Counted from the first letter of the stretch, positions 37,078-47,736 are shown. The stretch is DNA of 64,000 nt from Pelagibacterales bacterium SAG-MED11 (GCA_014654265.1 JACWDI010000001.1:62001-126000), one strand, 5' to 3'. Program-made: numbers and translations. The notes: generated from the sequence alone by a model not told the origin.

Positions 37078-37791
37078 TCAACGTTTTTTACTCAAACTAG
37101 CAAATACACTCGATAAAATACGTGTTTCTTTGTCAGACAAGTCCATTTTATAAAAAATATTTCTTAGGTTCTCAAGCATTTTTGGTTTCTTTTCTTTAGG
37201 CTTAAAAAAATCAATTTCATCTAAATTTTTTATACAAAGATGTAACATTGATTGAATTTCTTTTTTACTTGCAGATTTTACCTTTTTTGACTTCTTAAAA
37301 GGAACATTTTTTAATTTAATAATATTAGCCACATATTGAGCGATAATTATTAAACTGTGTGACAAGTTGAGAGATCTAAAATCAGGGTTAGTTGGTATCT
37401 GTAAAGTATAATTGGCATAACTGATCTCTTCATTTGATAAACCTGATGCTTCTGAGCCAAATAAAAAACCAATTTTCTTTTTAAAATTTACCTTTTTTAA
37501 ATCCTCTAAATTAATGTGTTGAATATTTTTATTCCTAAATCTTGCTGATGTTGCAATAATAATGTCAATTTTACCAAGGGCTTGCTCTAAAGTGTCATAC
37601 CTTTTGCTATGAGCAATAATATCTTTAGCTCCAACAGATGTAGCTAAAATTTTATCGTTAGGAAAAATTGGTTTTGGATTAATTAATATTAGTTTCTTAA
37701 AGTTAAAGTTTTTTATTGCTCTAGCACATGCACCAATATTTTCTGATAATTGAGGTTTGTGAAGAATAAAAGAGATATGATTTTTACTCAT
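37078..37791 (-). CDS. RNA 2'-O-methyltransferase, TrmJ-like (SpoU family)
   Basis: 237 residues. The SPOUT trefoil-knot motifs are PQLSENIGACARAIKNF (residues 13-29), GFLFGSEASGLS (about 111-122) and LNLSHS (about 145-150). The N-terminal placement of the knot with a helical C-terminal tail fits TrmJ, which methylates position 32 of tRNAs. It abuts cimA with zero gap. Confidence 0.85.
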   Translation of the reverse strand: MSKNHISFILHKPQLSENIGACARAIKNFNFKKLILINPKPIFPNDKILATSVGAKDIIAHSKRYDTLEQALGKIDIIIATSARFRNKNIQHINLEDLKKVNFKKKIGFLFGSEASGLSNEEISYANYTLQIPTNPDFRSLNLSHSLIIIAQYVANIIKLKNVPFKKSKKVKSASKKEIQSMLHLCIKNLDEIDFFKPKEKKPKMLENLRNIFYKMDLSDKETRILSSVFASLSKKR

Positions 37792-39393
37792 TTATTTACT
37801 AGCAGGGGCGTTATCTTTAAATAGTTTATAATCTAAACTATCAATTAATGCTTTGAATGAGGCATCAATTATGTTTGTAGATACACCAATAGTAAACCAA
37901 TTTTTTCCTTTAGAATCTGTGCTTTCAATTGATACTCTAGTAACAGCTTCAGTACCCGTATTTAAAATTCTGACTTTATAGTCAACTAATTTTAAATCTT
38001 TTAAATATTTTGAATATTTCGCTAGTCGATCAACATTTTGTCTTATAGCGTTATCAAGGGCATTAACTGGTCCATTGCCCTCTCCTTCACAAACAATTTT
38101 TTCTCCATCAACCTCTAATTGAGCTTTTGCAGAAGAAACTATTTCTCCAGATTTACTTTTTTTTACAGAAACATCATATTCATTAATCGATATATATCTT
38201 GGAATTTCTCCAATAATTCTTCTAGCTAATAATTCAAATGAAGCATCGGCTCCATCATAACTATAGCCAATAAATTCTCTATCCTTAACTTCATTTAAAA
38301 GTTTTTTAATTTTTGGATCGTTTTCATTTATTTCTATGTTTATTGTTTTTAATCTAGAGATAATATTAGATTTACCTGACTGATCTGAAACAACTATATT
38401 TCTCATATTTCCGACTTCATTAGGATTTATATGTTCATAAGTTTTGGGATTTTTTTGTACTGCAGATACATGTAGGCCTCCTTTATGTGAAAAAGCTGCT
38501 GCTCCAACATATGGTAAATGCATATTTGGTTTTCGATTTAAAACTTCATCTAAAAGTCTAGAGCAGTTGGTTAAATCTTTAATATTTTCAGATTTAATTC
38601 CAATTTCAAATTTTGATGAAAAATCATTTTTCAAAAAAAATGTTGGTATTAAAGACATTAGATTTGCATTTCCACATCTCTCACCCAAACCATTGATAGT
38701 TCCTTGCACTTGACGAGCACCAGATAATACTGCGGCTAAGGAATTAGCTACTGCATTGCCAGTATCATTATGAGCATGAATGCCCAAATTCTTGCCAGGA
38801 ATAATCTTTGAAACCTCAGTTACTATCTTGGTAACTTCATGCGGTAATGTTCCTCCATTTGTATCACACAAAACTATCCACCTTGCACCATTGTCATAAG
38901 CGGATTTAATACACTCTATCGCATATTTAGAATTTGCTTTGTAACCGTCAAAAAAATGTTCAGCATCAAACATAAATTCTTTTTTGGCTTTAACAAAATG
39001 TTTGGCACTTTCACTTATATTTTCTAAATTTTCTTTATTTGATATACCAAGTGCTACATCGACATGAAAATCCCAAGATTTTCCTACTAAACAAACTGCT
39101 GGAGTATTAGAGTTTAATATTGCTGACAAGCCAGTGTCATTGTCTGCACTATGTCCAGTTTTTTTTGTCATTCCAAAAGAAGTGAGTTTAGCATTTTTGA
39201 AGCTATGTTTTTTTTGAAAAAACTCTGTGTCTGTTAAATTTGCTCCTGGCCAACCAGCTTCAATATAATCTACACCGAGAGAGTCTAAGGCAAATGCAAT
39301 TTTTTCTTTATCCTCAAGTGAAAAATCTACTCCTTGAGTTTGAGCACCATCTCTTAATGTAGTATCAAATATATATAATCGTTCTTTACTCAT
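37792..39393 (-). CDS. cimA: (R)-citramalate synthase
   Basis: 533 residues of the isopropylmalate synthase superfamily. DTTLRDGAQTQGVDFS (residues 10-25) holds the metal Asp and catalytic Arg, HAHNDTGNAVANSL holds the His ligands, and the C-terminal LeuA dimerisation/regulatory domain is present (about 390-525). The QTQGVDFS form and length point to CimA, condensing pyruvate and acetyl-CoA for isoleucine synthesis. A LeuA-type role is less likely. It overlaps cysS by 4 bases. Confidence 0.9.
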   Translation of the reverse strand: MSKERLYIFDTTLRDGAQTQGVDFSLEDKEKIAFALDSLGVDYIEAGWPGANLTDTEFFQKKHSFKNAKLTSFGMTKKTGHSADNDTGLSAILNSNTPAVCLVGKSWDFHVDVALGISNKENLENISESAKHFVKAKKEFMFDAEHFFDGYKANSKYAIECIKSAYDNGARWIVLCDTNGGTLPHEVTKIVTEVSKIIPGKNLGIHAHNDTGNAVANSLAAVLSGARQVQGTINGLGERCGNANLMSLIPTFFLKNDFSSKFEIGIKSENIKDLTNCSRLLDEVLNRKPNMHLPYVGAAAFSHKGGLHVSAVQKNPKTYEHINPNEVGNMRNIVVSDQSGKSNIISRLKTINIEINENDPKIKKLLNEVKDREFIGYSYDGADASFELLARRIIGEIPRYISINEYDVSVKKSKSGEIVSSAKAQLEVDGEKIVCEGEGNGPVNALDNAIRQNVDRLAKYSKYLKDLKLVDYKVRILNTGTEAVTRVSIESTDSKGKNWFTIGVSTNIIDASFKALIDSLDYKLFKDNAPASK

Positions 39394-40733
39394 TTAAATT
39401 TCCAAATTGTTTTACCATCTTTATCCTCTATTAAAACACCTTTGTCTAAAAGCTCATTTCTTATTCTGTCAGCTTCCTCATAATCTTTATTTTTCCTAGC
39501 TTTATTTCTTAACTCAATTTTATTTAATATGTCGTTTTCATTAATTGAAGCTTTATCCTTTTTATATTGTTGCCAATTTTCATAATCTTCATTTAATAAT
39601 CCAACAAATTGACATGCAGAGACAAATAGTTGTGGATCATGACCTTTTGATGCCTTTTCATAAAGTTGGTGTAAATTGGCGATGTATCCTGGAGTATTCA
39701 GATCATCAAACAAAGGTTTTAAAATTTCGTCAGAGATTTTGGTAATTTTAAAATTATTTGAGTATACACGATACCATTTATCGAGAGTATTTTCACATTC
39801 ACTTAAAAGTTTATCATTCCAATCTAATGGTTGCTTATAATGAGCACTCATTAAAGCCAATCTAAGAACCTGACCACTTATTTTTTCTCGAAAACTTTTT
39901 ATTTTTAAAATATTCCCCTGAGACTTAGCCATTTTTTCATTTGACATTGTTATAAAAGCATTATGAACCCAGTAATTTGCAAAAGTACTAGTTTCATTTG
40001 CACATCTTGATTGAGCGATTTCATTTTCATGATGAGGGAATAATAAATCTATACCTCCACCATGAATATCAAACTCATTACCTAAAAACTTTTTTGACAT
40101 AGCTGAACATTCTAAATGCCAACCAGGCCTACCTTTTCCCCATGGTGAGTTCCATGAGGGTTCATCACTTTTTGAAGGTTTCCATAAGACAAAATCTTCA
40201 GAATTTTGTTTATTATCACTTATTTCAACTCTTGAACCAGCTATCAAATCCTCTAATTTTTTATTTGATAACTTTCCATAATCAGAGAATTTTTTAACCT
40301 CAAAATAAACATGTTTGTTATTTTCATAAGCGAAACCCTTTTTTAATAATTCATCAATCATTTCGATCATTAAATCTATATGTTCAGTTGCTTTAGGTTG
40401 ATACGATGGGTTTTCACAATTTAGATAGGAACAATCTTCTAAAAAACTTTTTGTTATTTTTTCTGTTAATTCTTTTGTAGATATATTCTGATCTTGAGAC
40501 GATTTAATAATTTTATCATCTATGTCCGTAATATTTCTTACATATTTAACCTTCTTAAATTTATTTTTAAGAAGTCTATATAAAATATCAAATATAACTA
40601 ATGGTCTAGCATTTCCAATATGAGGATCATCATAAACAGTCGGACCACAAACATACATTCCTACTTCTTTATTATCTCGAGGAACAAACTGTTCTTTTTT
40701 ATTAGTTAAATTATTTGTTAAATAAATATCCAT
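39390..40733 (-). CDS. cysS: Cysteinyl-tRNA synthetase
   Basis: 447 residues, class I synthetase. HIGN lies in PHIGNARPL, the zinc site is formed by CGPTVYD, WHLECSAM and the HHENE His/Glu, and the KMSKS loop is KMAKS. The C-terminal anticodon-binding helices end in DKDGKTIWKFK. Normal length for the family. Confidence 0.97.
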   Translation of the reverse strand: MDIYLTNNLTNKKEQFVPRDNKEVGMYVCGPTVYDDPHIGNARPLVIFDILYRLLKNKFKKVKYVRNITDIDDKIIKSSQDQNISTKELTEKITKSFLEDCSYLNCENPSYQPKATEHIDLMIEMIDELLKKGFAYENNKHVYFEVKKFSDYGKLSNKKLEDLIAGSRVEISDNKQNSEDFVLWKPSKSDEPSWNSPWGKGRPGWHLECSAMSKKFLGNEFDIHGGGIDLLFPHHENEIAQSRCANETSTFANYWVHNAFITMSNEKMAKSQGNILKIKSFREKISGQVLRLALMSAHYKQPLDWNDKLLSECENTLDKWYRVYSNNFKITKISDEILKPLFDDLNTPGYIANLHQLYEKASKGHDPQLFVSACQFVGLLNEDYENWQQYKKDKASINENDILNKIELRNKARKNKDYEEADRIRNELLDKGVLIEDKDGKTIWKFK

Positions 40734-40784
40734 TATAGTTGATAAAGAAATATACCTTATTTTGGGATTTGTTAATCTAATTGA

Positions 40785-41522
40785 TTAACTTGGAATTTTG
40801 CATACAGGAATGGGGTCCATTTTATGCAAATTTTGTTTTCTTATCTTTTCGTATTCTACTCTATGAGGTGAGTCGGGATTGATCATTGCCTCTTCTAATT
40901 CATTATAATTAAATCCTAGCTGTCCTTCGTCAGTTCTTCCATCATCCCAAAGACCATCAGTTGGAGGAGCATCAATAATTTCTTTTAATATTCCTAATTC
41001 TTTACCTAGTTCCCAAACTTCAGTTTTATTACAATCAGCAATGGGTGAAATATCTACTCCCCCATCACCATATTTCGTGTAAAAACCAACACCAAAATCT
41101 TCAACTTTGTTACCTGTGCCTACAACGATACCTTTATTGGCAGCGGCTACTTGATAAAGAGTAGTCATTCTTAATCTTGCTCTTGAATTTGCATAACCAT
41201 GTTCATTATCAAATTTGTTAAGTGTTGTTGAAAATGTTTCAAACAAGTCGTCTAAGCTTATTGTGTGAGCTTCTACATTTTTAAAATTTTGTGTTAACCA
41301 TTTTTGATGTTTCAAACTTAAATCATGCTGATTTTCTTTTTGTTTTATTGGCATAGTTAAAACTATAGTTTTTAGACCTGTCATAGCACTCAATGTACTC
41401 GATACAGATGAATCTATACCACCAGAAATACCTATAACTAAAGACTCTGCCTTATTTGGCATTTTATCAACATAGGTTTTTATCCAATTTGATATGTATT
41501 TTACTTTTTCAGACGAATTCAT
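40785..41522 (-). CDS. nadE: NAD synthetase (ammonia-dependent type)
   Basis: 245 residues, N-type ATP pyrophosphatase. P-loop GISGGIDSSVSS is at about residues 29-40. The glutaminase domain of long NadE enzymes is missing, so it uses free ammonia or an external supplier. VVGTGNKVEDFGVGFYTKYGDGG is the family signature. It amidates deamido-NAD, the step before the NAD kinase also encoded in this window. Confidence 0.95.
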   Translation of the reverse strand: MNSSEKVKYISNWIKTYVDKMPNKAESLVIGISGGIDSSVSSTLSAMTGLKTIVLTMPIKQKENQHDLSLKHQKWLTQNFKNVEAHTISLDDLFETFSTTLNKFDNEHGYANSRARLRMTTLYQVAAANKGIVVGTGNKVEDFGVGFYTKYGDGGVDISPIADCNKTEVWELGKELGILKEIIDAPPTDGLWDDGRTDEGQLGFNYNELEEAMINPDSPHRVEYEKIRKQNLHKMDPIPVCKIPS

Positions 41523-41561
41523 AGCAATATATTTAATAATTATTTTTCCTAAAACAATGGC

Positions 41562-42947
41562 TTAAGATGCCGCTTGAATGGCATTTTTAGAATAGCTGGT
41601 ATTCTTTTTGATCTCATCTGAAATTAAAAAAGCTAGCTCAATAGCCTGCTCTGAGTTTAATCTTGGATCACAATGTGTATGGTATCTGCTTGATAAGTCT
41701 GCATCAGATATTTTTCTAGCTCCACCAGTGCATTCTGTAACGTCTTGCCCAGTCATTTCAATATGTAAACCACCTGCATATGAACCTTCTGATTGGTGAA
41801 CCCCAAAAACATTTTTTACTTCGTTAACAACATCATTAAAAGGTCTTGTTTTAAAACCAGTAGTAGATTTAATCGTATTTCCATGCATTGGATCACATGA
41901 CCAAACAACGTTTAATCCCTCTTTCTTAATTCCCCTAATTAGTTTTGGTAAAAACTTTTCAACATTTTGATGACCAAATCTTGAAATTAAAGTTATTTTA
42001 CCTTTTTCATTTTTTGGATTTAAAACCTCACAAATTTTTGCAATTTCATCAGGTTTTGAAGTTGGTCCACACTTTATTCCTATTGGATTCTCAATTCCTT
42101 TACAAAATTCTACATGTCCACCATCTAATTGTCTAGTTCTGTCACCAATCCATACAAAATGAGCAGATGTATCGTGATATTCCCCAGTAGTAGAGTCAAC
42201 TCTGGTCATAGCTTCTTCAAATGGTAAGTGTAAAGCCTCATGTGATGTCCAAAAATTAACTGTATACATTCTGTTATTAAAATCTGATGTTATTCCACAC
42301 GCTTCCATAAAACCTAAGGCATCAGCAATTTTATCTTCTAGTTCTTTAAATTTTTTAGCTTGAGGACTTTTTTTAATATAATCTAAATTCCACAAATGAA
42401 CTTTGTTTAAATCAGCAAAACCTCCTTTTGAAAATGCTCTTAGTAAATTAAGAGTAGAAGCTGACTGCGAATAAGCTTTAAATAATCTTTTTGGATCAGG
42501 TCTTCTTGCTTTTTCAGTAAAATCTATTGCATTGATATTGTCACCTAAATAACTTGGTAATTCTTTATCCCCTTGTTTTTCAGTTGGTGCACTTCTTGGT
42601 TTTGAAAACTGCCCAGCAATTCTTCCAAGTTTAACAACAGGTAAAGAAGCTGAATAAGTTAACACTAAAGACATTTGAAGTATTACTTTGAAAGTGTCTC
42701 TTATATTATCTGGATGAAATTCTGCAAAACTTTCAGCACAGTCTCCTCCTTGAAGAAGAAAAGCTTTACCATCAACCACCTTTGCTAATTGTTCTTTTAA
42801 GTGTCTAGTTTCGCCTGCAAATACCATCGGAGGAAAAGTTTTTAACTTATTCAACACATCGTTAAGTTCCTTTTCATCATCATACGTAGGTATGTGCTTA
42901 ACAGGATGTTTTCTCCAACTATTTACTTTCCAATTTTTCATGTTCAA
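41562..42947 (-). CDS. aroG: 3-deoxy-7-phosphoheptulonate synthase, class II
   Basis: 461 residues of the plant-type (class II) DAHP synthase family: LLQGGDCAESFAEF, IAGQFSKPRS, FVWIGDRTRQLDGGHVEF and WSCDPMHGNT are clear signatures. It condenses PEP and erythrose-4-phosphate, the first shikimate step. The start Met could be MNMKNW or MKNW. It lies downstream of glmS on the same strand. Confidence 0.95.
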   Translation of the reverse strand: MNMKNWKVNSWRKHPVKHIPTYDDEKELNDVLNKLKTFPPMVFAGETRHLKEQLAKVVDGKAFLLQGGDCAESFAEFHPDNIRDTFKVILQMSLVLTYSASLPVVKLGRIAGQFSKPRSAPTEKQGDKELPSYLGDNINAIDFTEKARRPDPKRLFKAYSQSASTLNLLRAFSKGGFADLNKVHLWNLDYIKKSPQAKKFKELEDKIADALGFMEACGITSDFNNRMYTVNFWTSHEALHLPFEEAMTRVDSTTGEYHDTSAHFVWIGDRTRQLDGGHVEFCKGIENPIGIKCGPTSKPDEIAKICEVLNPKNEKGKITLISRFGHQNVEKFLPKLIRGIKKEGLNVVWSCDPMHGNTIKSTTGFKTRPFNDVVNEVKNVFGVHQSEGSYAGGLHIEMTGQDVTECTGGARKISDADLSSRYHTHCDPRLNSEQAIELAFLISDEIKKNTSYSKNAIQAAS

Positions 42948-42976
42948 CCTAAGATTGTTGTATCAGAGTTTTTTAA

Positions 42977-44797
42977 TTATTCAACGGTGACAGATTTAGC
43001 CAAATTACGAGGTTTATCAATATCAAAACCTTTTTTAAGTGCAGAATAATAAGCTAATTTCTGCAAAGGTATTGTCAAAAGGAAAGGTAAAAGATCCTCA
43101 TTGGCACTTTCTACCTCTATAGTTTCCCAAATATTTTCAGAGAAAACTTCATCTTTACTTTTATTAGTTATTAATAAAACTTTAGCTCCTCTAGCAATTA
43201 CTTCCTGCATGTTTGAGATTGTTTTTTTATAATAATTATCTCTTGGAGCCAAAACTACAACTGGCATTCCCTCTTCAATTAAAGCTAACGGACCATGTTT
43301 CATTTCTCCTGCTGGATAGCCTTCAGCATGTACATAAGATAATTCTTTTAATTTGAGCGCTCCTTCAAGTGCAATTGGAAAAGAAAAACCCCTTCCTAAA
43401 AACATTGATCCTTTTGCATCGTTAAATGTACCACATACTGTTTGAATTTTATTATCAATAGATAATGTCTTCTCAACTAATTTTGGTAAATCTTGAAGAT
43501 CTCTAATTTTTTTTGTAAATACTTTTTTTTCTATATCTTGATTTAATAGCCCTAGTTTTAAGGCTAAAATATAAAGAATTAATATTTGACCTAAAAAAGC
43601 TTTTGTTGATGCAACCCCAATTTCAGTTCCACAATGTATTGGAAGAACAAATTCACTATCTCTAGCTATTGAACTTTCAATGACGTTTACTACTGCACAA
43701 GTCTTCATTCTATTTTTAATACATATATCTAGTGCTGCATAAGTGTCTGCTGTCTCACCAGACTGGGATACAAATACATATAAAGTATCTTTTTTGAATC
43801 TGTTTTTTCTGTATCTAAATTCTGATGCTATATCTATATTAACATCTAAAGAGGTAAGTTCTTCGAACCAGTATTTTGCCATTAAGCAAGAATGGTATGC
43901 TGTTCCACAACCGATTAAAGTAACAGACGATATCTCATTAATTTTCCAAGGAAAATTATGAATATTGATGTCATTATTTGATGTATCAATATATTCTTTA
44001 ATTCCATTTTTAAGTGTAATTGGTTGTTCCTCTATTTCTTTTGCCATGAAATGTTTAAAATCACCTTTGTCATATTTCTCTTCTTCTGAAGATAATTCTA
44101 AAACTTTTTTATTAATTTTTGTTCCATCTTCACTAAAAAATTCTACATGATCCTTTTTAATAATGCAGAATTCTCCATCATTTAAATAAGTGATCTTATT
44201 TGTCATTGATTTAAGTGCATATGAGTCTGAACCTAAATAATTTTCATTAGGACCGTATCCAACAGCAAGAGGAGAACCTCTTCTTGCTCCAACAATTAAG
44301 TCTGGTTCATCTTTAAATATAATTCCTAATGCGAAACTTCCATGAAGAGAATTTAATGTTTTTTTAATTGACTCAACAATATTTTCTGTTTTTAAATTTT
44401 CTGTTATTAAATGAACTATCACTTCAGTATCAGTCTGAGATTTAAATTTATGACCTTTTCCTACTAAAAACTTTTTTAATAATGTTGAGTTTTCAATAAT
44501 TCCATTATGAACAACTGAAACATTTTGTGATGAATGAGGGTGAGCATTTATACTATTTGGCAATCCATGGGTTGCCCATCTTACATGGCCAATACCTACA
44601 GTGCCTTCCATATTTTTTACTAAAGAACTTTTTTCAAGGTTGTCTACTCTTCCCTCAGATTTAATTTCATTAATTGAACCATCATAAAGAGTAGCAATAC
44701 CAGCCGAGTCATAACCTCTGTATTCTAATTTTTTAAGAGAGTTAATGATTGTTGCTGAAACTGGTTTACTACTATTTATGCCAATAATTCCACACAT
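42977..44797 (-). CDS. glmS: Glutamine-fructose-6-phosphate aminotransferase (isomerizing)
   Basis: 606 residues. Cys2 after the start Met (MCGIIGI) is the N-terminal nucleophile of the glutaminase domain (about 1-240). Two SIS domains follow (SQSGETADT, and GRGFSFPIALEGALKLKE), ending in the conserved PRNLAKSVTVE. It makes glucosamine-6-phosphate for peptidoglycan and lipid A. It lies 2 bases from the upstream GlmU-like gene. Confidence 0.98.
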   Translation of the reverse strand: MCGIIGINSSKPVSATIINSLKKLEYRGYDSAGIATLYDGSINEIKSEGRVDNLEKSSLVKNMEGTVGIGHVRWATHGLPNSINAHPHSSQNVSVVHNGIIENSTLLKKFLVGKGHKFKSQTDTEVIVHLITENLKTENIVESIKKTLNSLHGSFALGIIFKDEPDLIVGARRGSPLAVGYGPNENYLGSDSYALKSMTNKITYLNDGEFCIIKKDHVEFFSEDGTKINKKVLELSSEEEKYDKGDFKHFMAKEIEEQPITLKNGIKEYIDTSNNDINIHNFPWKINEISSVTLIGCGTAYHSCLMAKYWFEELTSLDVNIDIASEFRYRKNRFKKDTLYVFVSQSGETADTYAALDICIKNRMKTCAVVNVIESSIARDSEFVLPIHCGTEIGVASTKAFLGQILILYILALKLGLLNQDIEKKVFTKKIRDLQDLPKLVEKTLSIDNKIQTVCGTFNDAKGSMFLGRGFSFPIALEGALKLKELSYVHAEGYPAGEMKHGPLALIEEGMPVVVLAPRDNYYKKTISNMQEVIARGAKVLLITNKSKDEVFSENIWETIEVESANEDLLPFLLTIPLQKLAYYSALKKGFDIDKPRNLAKSVTVE

Positions 44798-44799
44798 AT

Positions 44800-45423
44800 T
44801 TATTTTCTTTTTCTTTTATAATTTTTTACCTCAGTTTGTAAACTCCTAGTGAGAGCTAAAGATTTTCTTTTTACTTTTTTAGTTATAACCGAACCAGCGC
44901 CAATAGTACTGCCTTCCTCTAAGGTTAAAGGCGCCACTAATGATGAATTTGATCCAATAAATACATTGTCTTTTATAAATGTTTTGCTTTTTTTAATACC
45001 ATCATAATTGCAAGTAATAGTGCCTGCCCCAACATTAACATATTTACCAATATTTGAATCACCAATATATGTTAAATGATTAACTTTAGAATTTTTTCCA
45101 ATCTTGCTTTTTTTAATTTCAACAAAGTTTCCAACTTTTGAACCTTTTTCTAAAATAGTATTTGGTCTAATTCTTGCATAAGGCCCTATTTCAACTTTAT
45201 CTTTAACAATGCAATTCTCTAAATGGCTAAATGATCTAATTAACACATTACTTCCAATTTTTACTTTTGGGCCAAAAACTACGTATGGTTCAATAGTTAC
45301 ATTTTTTCCAATTTTAATATCTTTAGAGAAATAAATTGTTTCTGGTCCAGTCATTTTTACACCTGACTTTAAAAATTTATCTCTTAATCTATCTTGGTCT
45401 TTTTTTAAATTTATCTGTTTCAT
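44800..45423 (-). CDS. Stand-alone GlmU C-terminal (left-handed beta-helix) acetyltransferase
   Basis: 207 residues that align in style with the second half of GlmU only: GVKMTGPETIYFSKD, VVFGPKVKIGSNVLIRSFSH, then hexapeptide repeats with NHLTYIGDSNIGKYVNVGAG, which contains the catalytic His region, and NCTNYDG-like TCNYDG. The N-terminal uridyltransferase domain (about 225 residues, with a GxGTRM motif) is absent. The 65 bases upstream cannot encode it, so this is not a local frameshift. Likely a glucosamine-1-phosphate N-acetyltransferase working after GlmS. Confidence 0.85.
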   Translation of the reverse strand: MKQINLKKDQDRLRDKFLKSGVKMTGPETIYFSKDIKIGKNVTIEPYVVFGPKVKIGSNVLIRSFSHLENCIVKDKVEIGPYARIRPNTILEKGSKVGNFVEIKKSKIGKNSKVNHLTYIGDSNIGKYVNVGAGTITCNYDGIKKSKTFIKDNVFIGSNSSLVAPLTLEEGSTIGAGSVITKKVKRKSLALTRSLQTEVKNYKRKRK

Positions 45424-45494
45424 CTAGGAAAATCTTTATATTAAGTATATATAATTCTTAATTCACAAAATATTTCTTAAAAATACTTTTGATT

Positions 45495-46178
45495 ATGAAA
45501 CCAAATTTTACAATTCTTTTTGATTTAGATGGTACTTTAGTTGATACAGCACCAGATTTAATGCGAGCCCATAATCATGTGATGAAAAAATTTGGTTACC
45601 CAACGAAATCAACAGAGGAAATCAGAAATTTAGTTGGTCAAGGTGCTGGGGCAATGCTTGGAAGATCCATATGGGGACAAGCGAAAAAAGAATTTGGAAA
45701 AGTACAAGATGAAAAAATTAAGAAAGAAATGGTCAAAGATTTTGTAGATTTTTACGGAAAAAATATTGTTAATGAAAGTACTCTTATTAATGGTGTTAAA
45801 GATTTCCTGATATGGTCTAGAGATAAAAATATATCAATGGGTGTTTGTACTAATAAGCAGGAACATCTGGCTGTTGATCTTTTAAAAAAAATTGGCATTT
45901 ATGATTTTTTTGAATATGTAGCTGGTCATAATACTTTCAATTACTGCAAACCTGATCCTCGACATCTAACGTCAGTAATAGAAATTTTAGATGGGGATAT
46001 AAAAAGATCCTTAATGATTGGTGATAGTGAAACTGATGCAAATGCAGCAAAAGAAGCTGGAATGCCAGTAATTCTATTAGAAGATGGTTATACTGAAAAA
46101 AATACTAGTGAAATATATCATAATCACCTGATAAGAGACTTTGTAGGAATTGAAAAAATTGTATTAAAATATCTTTAA
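45495..46178 (+). CDS. gph: Phosphoglycolate phosphatase-like HAD hydrolase
   Basis: 227 residues from ATG 45495; an in-frame TTG two codons earlier is possible but has no ribosome site. Motif I FDLDGTLVDTAPDL, motif II CTNK, and motif IV MIGDSETDANAAKEAG. The C1 cap is helical, as in Gph. It hydrolyses 2-phosphoglycolate or similar small phosphates. Confidence 0.88.
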   Translation: MKPNFTILFDLDGTLVDTAPDLMRAHNHVMKKFGYPTKSTEEIRNLVGQGAGAMLGRSIWGQAKKEFGKVQDEKIKKEMVKDFVDFYGKNIVNESTLINGVKDFLIWSRDKNISMGVCTNKQEHLAVDLLKKIGIYDFFEYVAGHNTFNYCKPDPRHLTSVIEILDGDIKRSLMIGDSETDANAAKEAGMPVILLEDGYTEKNTSEIYHNHLIRDFVGIEKIVLKYL

Positions 46179-46222
46179 GATTGATTATTTTTTTTTAACT
46201 ATTAAAAACAATTCCGTAAATT

Positions 46223-46235
46223 AGGAGTTATTTTG
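46223..46235 (+). promoter_or_regulatory. Ribosome binding site and TTG start of prpD
   Basis: AGGAG at 46223-46227 precedes TTG 46233-46235 by 5 bases. No in-frame ATG lies nearby that keeps the family N-terminus, so TTG is taken as the start. Confidence 0.65.
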
Positions 46236-47675
46236 ATAGTACACAAAGTTAAAGTTTATCCATCTAAGATTCACCTCCCCAAAAAAAACCAGCTTGCCTG
46301 GAAAATAGCAGAGATTGCAAGCGATAACGCTAAATTAGATAAAAATGCAATTGAAATGGCAATTAATAGAATTATTGATAACGCTTCAGTTGCTATAGCA
46401 TCTTTAAACAGACGACCTGTTATTTCTTCAAGAGAAATGGCTTTAAAACATTTAAGAAAAAATGGAGCTTTATTATTTGGTGTAAGCAAAAAATTGAAAT
46501 TTGATTGTGAGTGGGTAGCTTGGTCTAATGGAACTGCAGTAAGAGAACTAGATTTTCATGATACTTTTTTAGCTGCAGATTACAGTCATCCTGGAGATAA
46601 TATTCCTCCATTGTTAAGTGTTGCTCAACAAAATAAAAAAAGTGGTTTAGATCTTCTAAAAGGAATTATAACAGCATATGAAGTCCAAGTAAATTTGGTT
46701 AAAGGTATTTGTTTACATAAACATAAAGTTGACCACATAGCTCATTTAGGGCCAAGCGTTGCTGCAGGTCTTGGTACAATGTTAAGACTAAATACTGAAA
46801 CAATTTATCAAGCAGTACAACAAGCATTACATACAACAGTTTCTACAAGACAATCAAGAAAAGGTGAAATCTCAAGTTGGAAAGCTTACGCACCTGCTCA
46901 TGCAGGAAAACTTGCTATTGAAGCTGTTGATAGAGTGATGAGAGGTGAAGGTGCACCAAGTCCAATCTATGAAGGTGAAGATAGTGTGATTGCTAGAATT
47001 CTAGATGGAAAAAAAGCTTTATACAAAGTTCCTTTACCAAAAAAAGGTCAAACAAAAAAAGCAATTCTTGAAACTTATACTAAAGAATATTCTGCTGAAT
47101 ATCAGTCTCAAGCTTTGATTGACTTGGCTAAAAAACTTAAAAAGAAAGTTCAAAATTTAAATCAAATTAAAAAAATTGATATCTATACTAGTCATCACAC
47201 CCATTATGTAATTGGAACTGGTGCAAATGATCCTCAAAAAATGGATCCTAATGCTAGTAGAGAAACCCTAGACCACTCTATAATGTACATATTTGCAGTA
47301 GCTTTAGAGGATGGTAGCTGGCACCATGTCAAATCTTATACAAAAGCTAGGGCTAAAAGAAAAAGTACTATTAAAATTTGGAGATCAATTAAAACTCATG
47401 AAGATAAAAAATGGACAAAAAAATATCATGATCCAAATCCAAGAAAAAAAGCATTTGGTGCTAAAGTGGTTATTACTTTAAAAAATGGGAAAAAAATAAT
47501 TGAAGAGCAAGACAGAGCTGATGCTCATCCTTATGGTTCTCGACCGTTTAAAAGACAAAATTACATCAATAAGTTTCTAACGTTAACTGAAAATATTTTA
47601 GATAAAAAAGAAAGCGATAGATTTTTAAAGACTGTACAAAATTTAAAAAAAACTAAAACCTGGACAATTAGATAG
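46233..47675 (+). CDS. prpD: 2-methylcitrate dehydratase (MmgE/PrpD family)
   Basis: 480 residues; dehydrates 2-methylcitrate in propionate breakdown. The MmgE/PrpD features include RNGA and [16 protein letters not shown] near residues 110-126, [14 protein letters not shown], and [13 protein letters not shown]. It starts with TTG (see the binding-site entry). It is followed after 61 bases by prpB and prpC on the same strand. Confidence 0.93.
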   Translation: MIVHKVKVYPSKIHLPKKNQLAWKIAEIASDNAKLDKNAIEMAINRIIDNASVAIASLNRRPVISSREMALKHLRKNGALLFGVSKKLKFDCEWVAWSNGTAVRELDFHDTFLAADYSHPGDNIPPLLSVAQQNKKSGLDLLKGIITAYEVQVNLVKGICLHKHKVDHIAHLGPSVAAGLGTMLRLNTETIYQAVQQALHTTVSTRQSRKGEISSWKAYAPAHAGKLAIEAVDRVMRGEGAPSPIYEGEDSVIARILDGKKALYKVPLPKKGQTKKAILETYTKEYSAEYQSQALIDLAKKLKKKVQNLNQIKKIDIYTSHHTHYVIGTGANDPQKMDPNASRETLDHSIMYIFAVALEDGSWHHVKSYTKARAKRKSTIKIWRSIKTHEDKKWTKKYHDPNPRKKAFGAKVVITLKNGKKIIEEQDRADAHPYGSRPFKRQNYINKFLTLTENILDKKESDRFLKTVQNLKKTKTWTIR

Positions 47676-47736
47676 ATTAAATATTGAAGTCAAAAAAAAG
47701 TAAACTTAAAAGAAATTTAAGGAAAGGTATTTTTTA

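Noticed and set aside
44800-45488. GlmU-like gene as a frameshifted full-length glmU
   Set aside because: Only 65 bases separate it from the divergent gph, so the N-terminal domain cannot be hidden in another frame.
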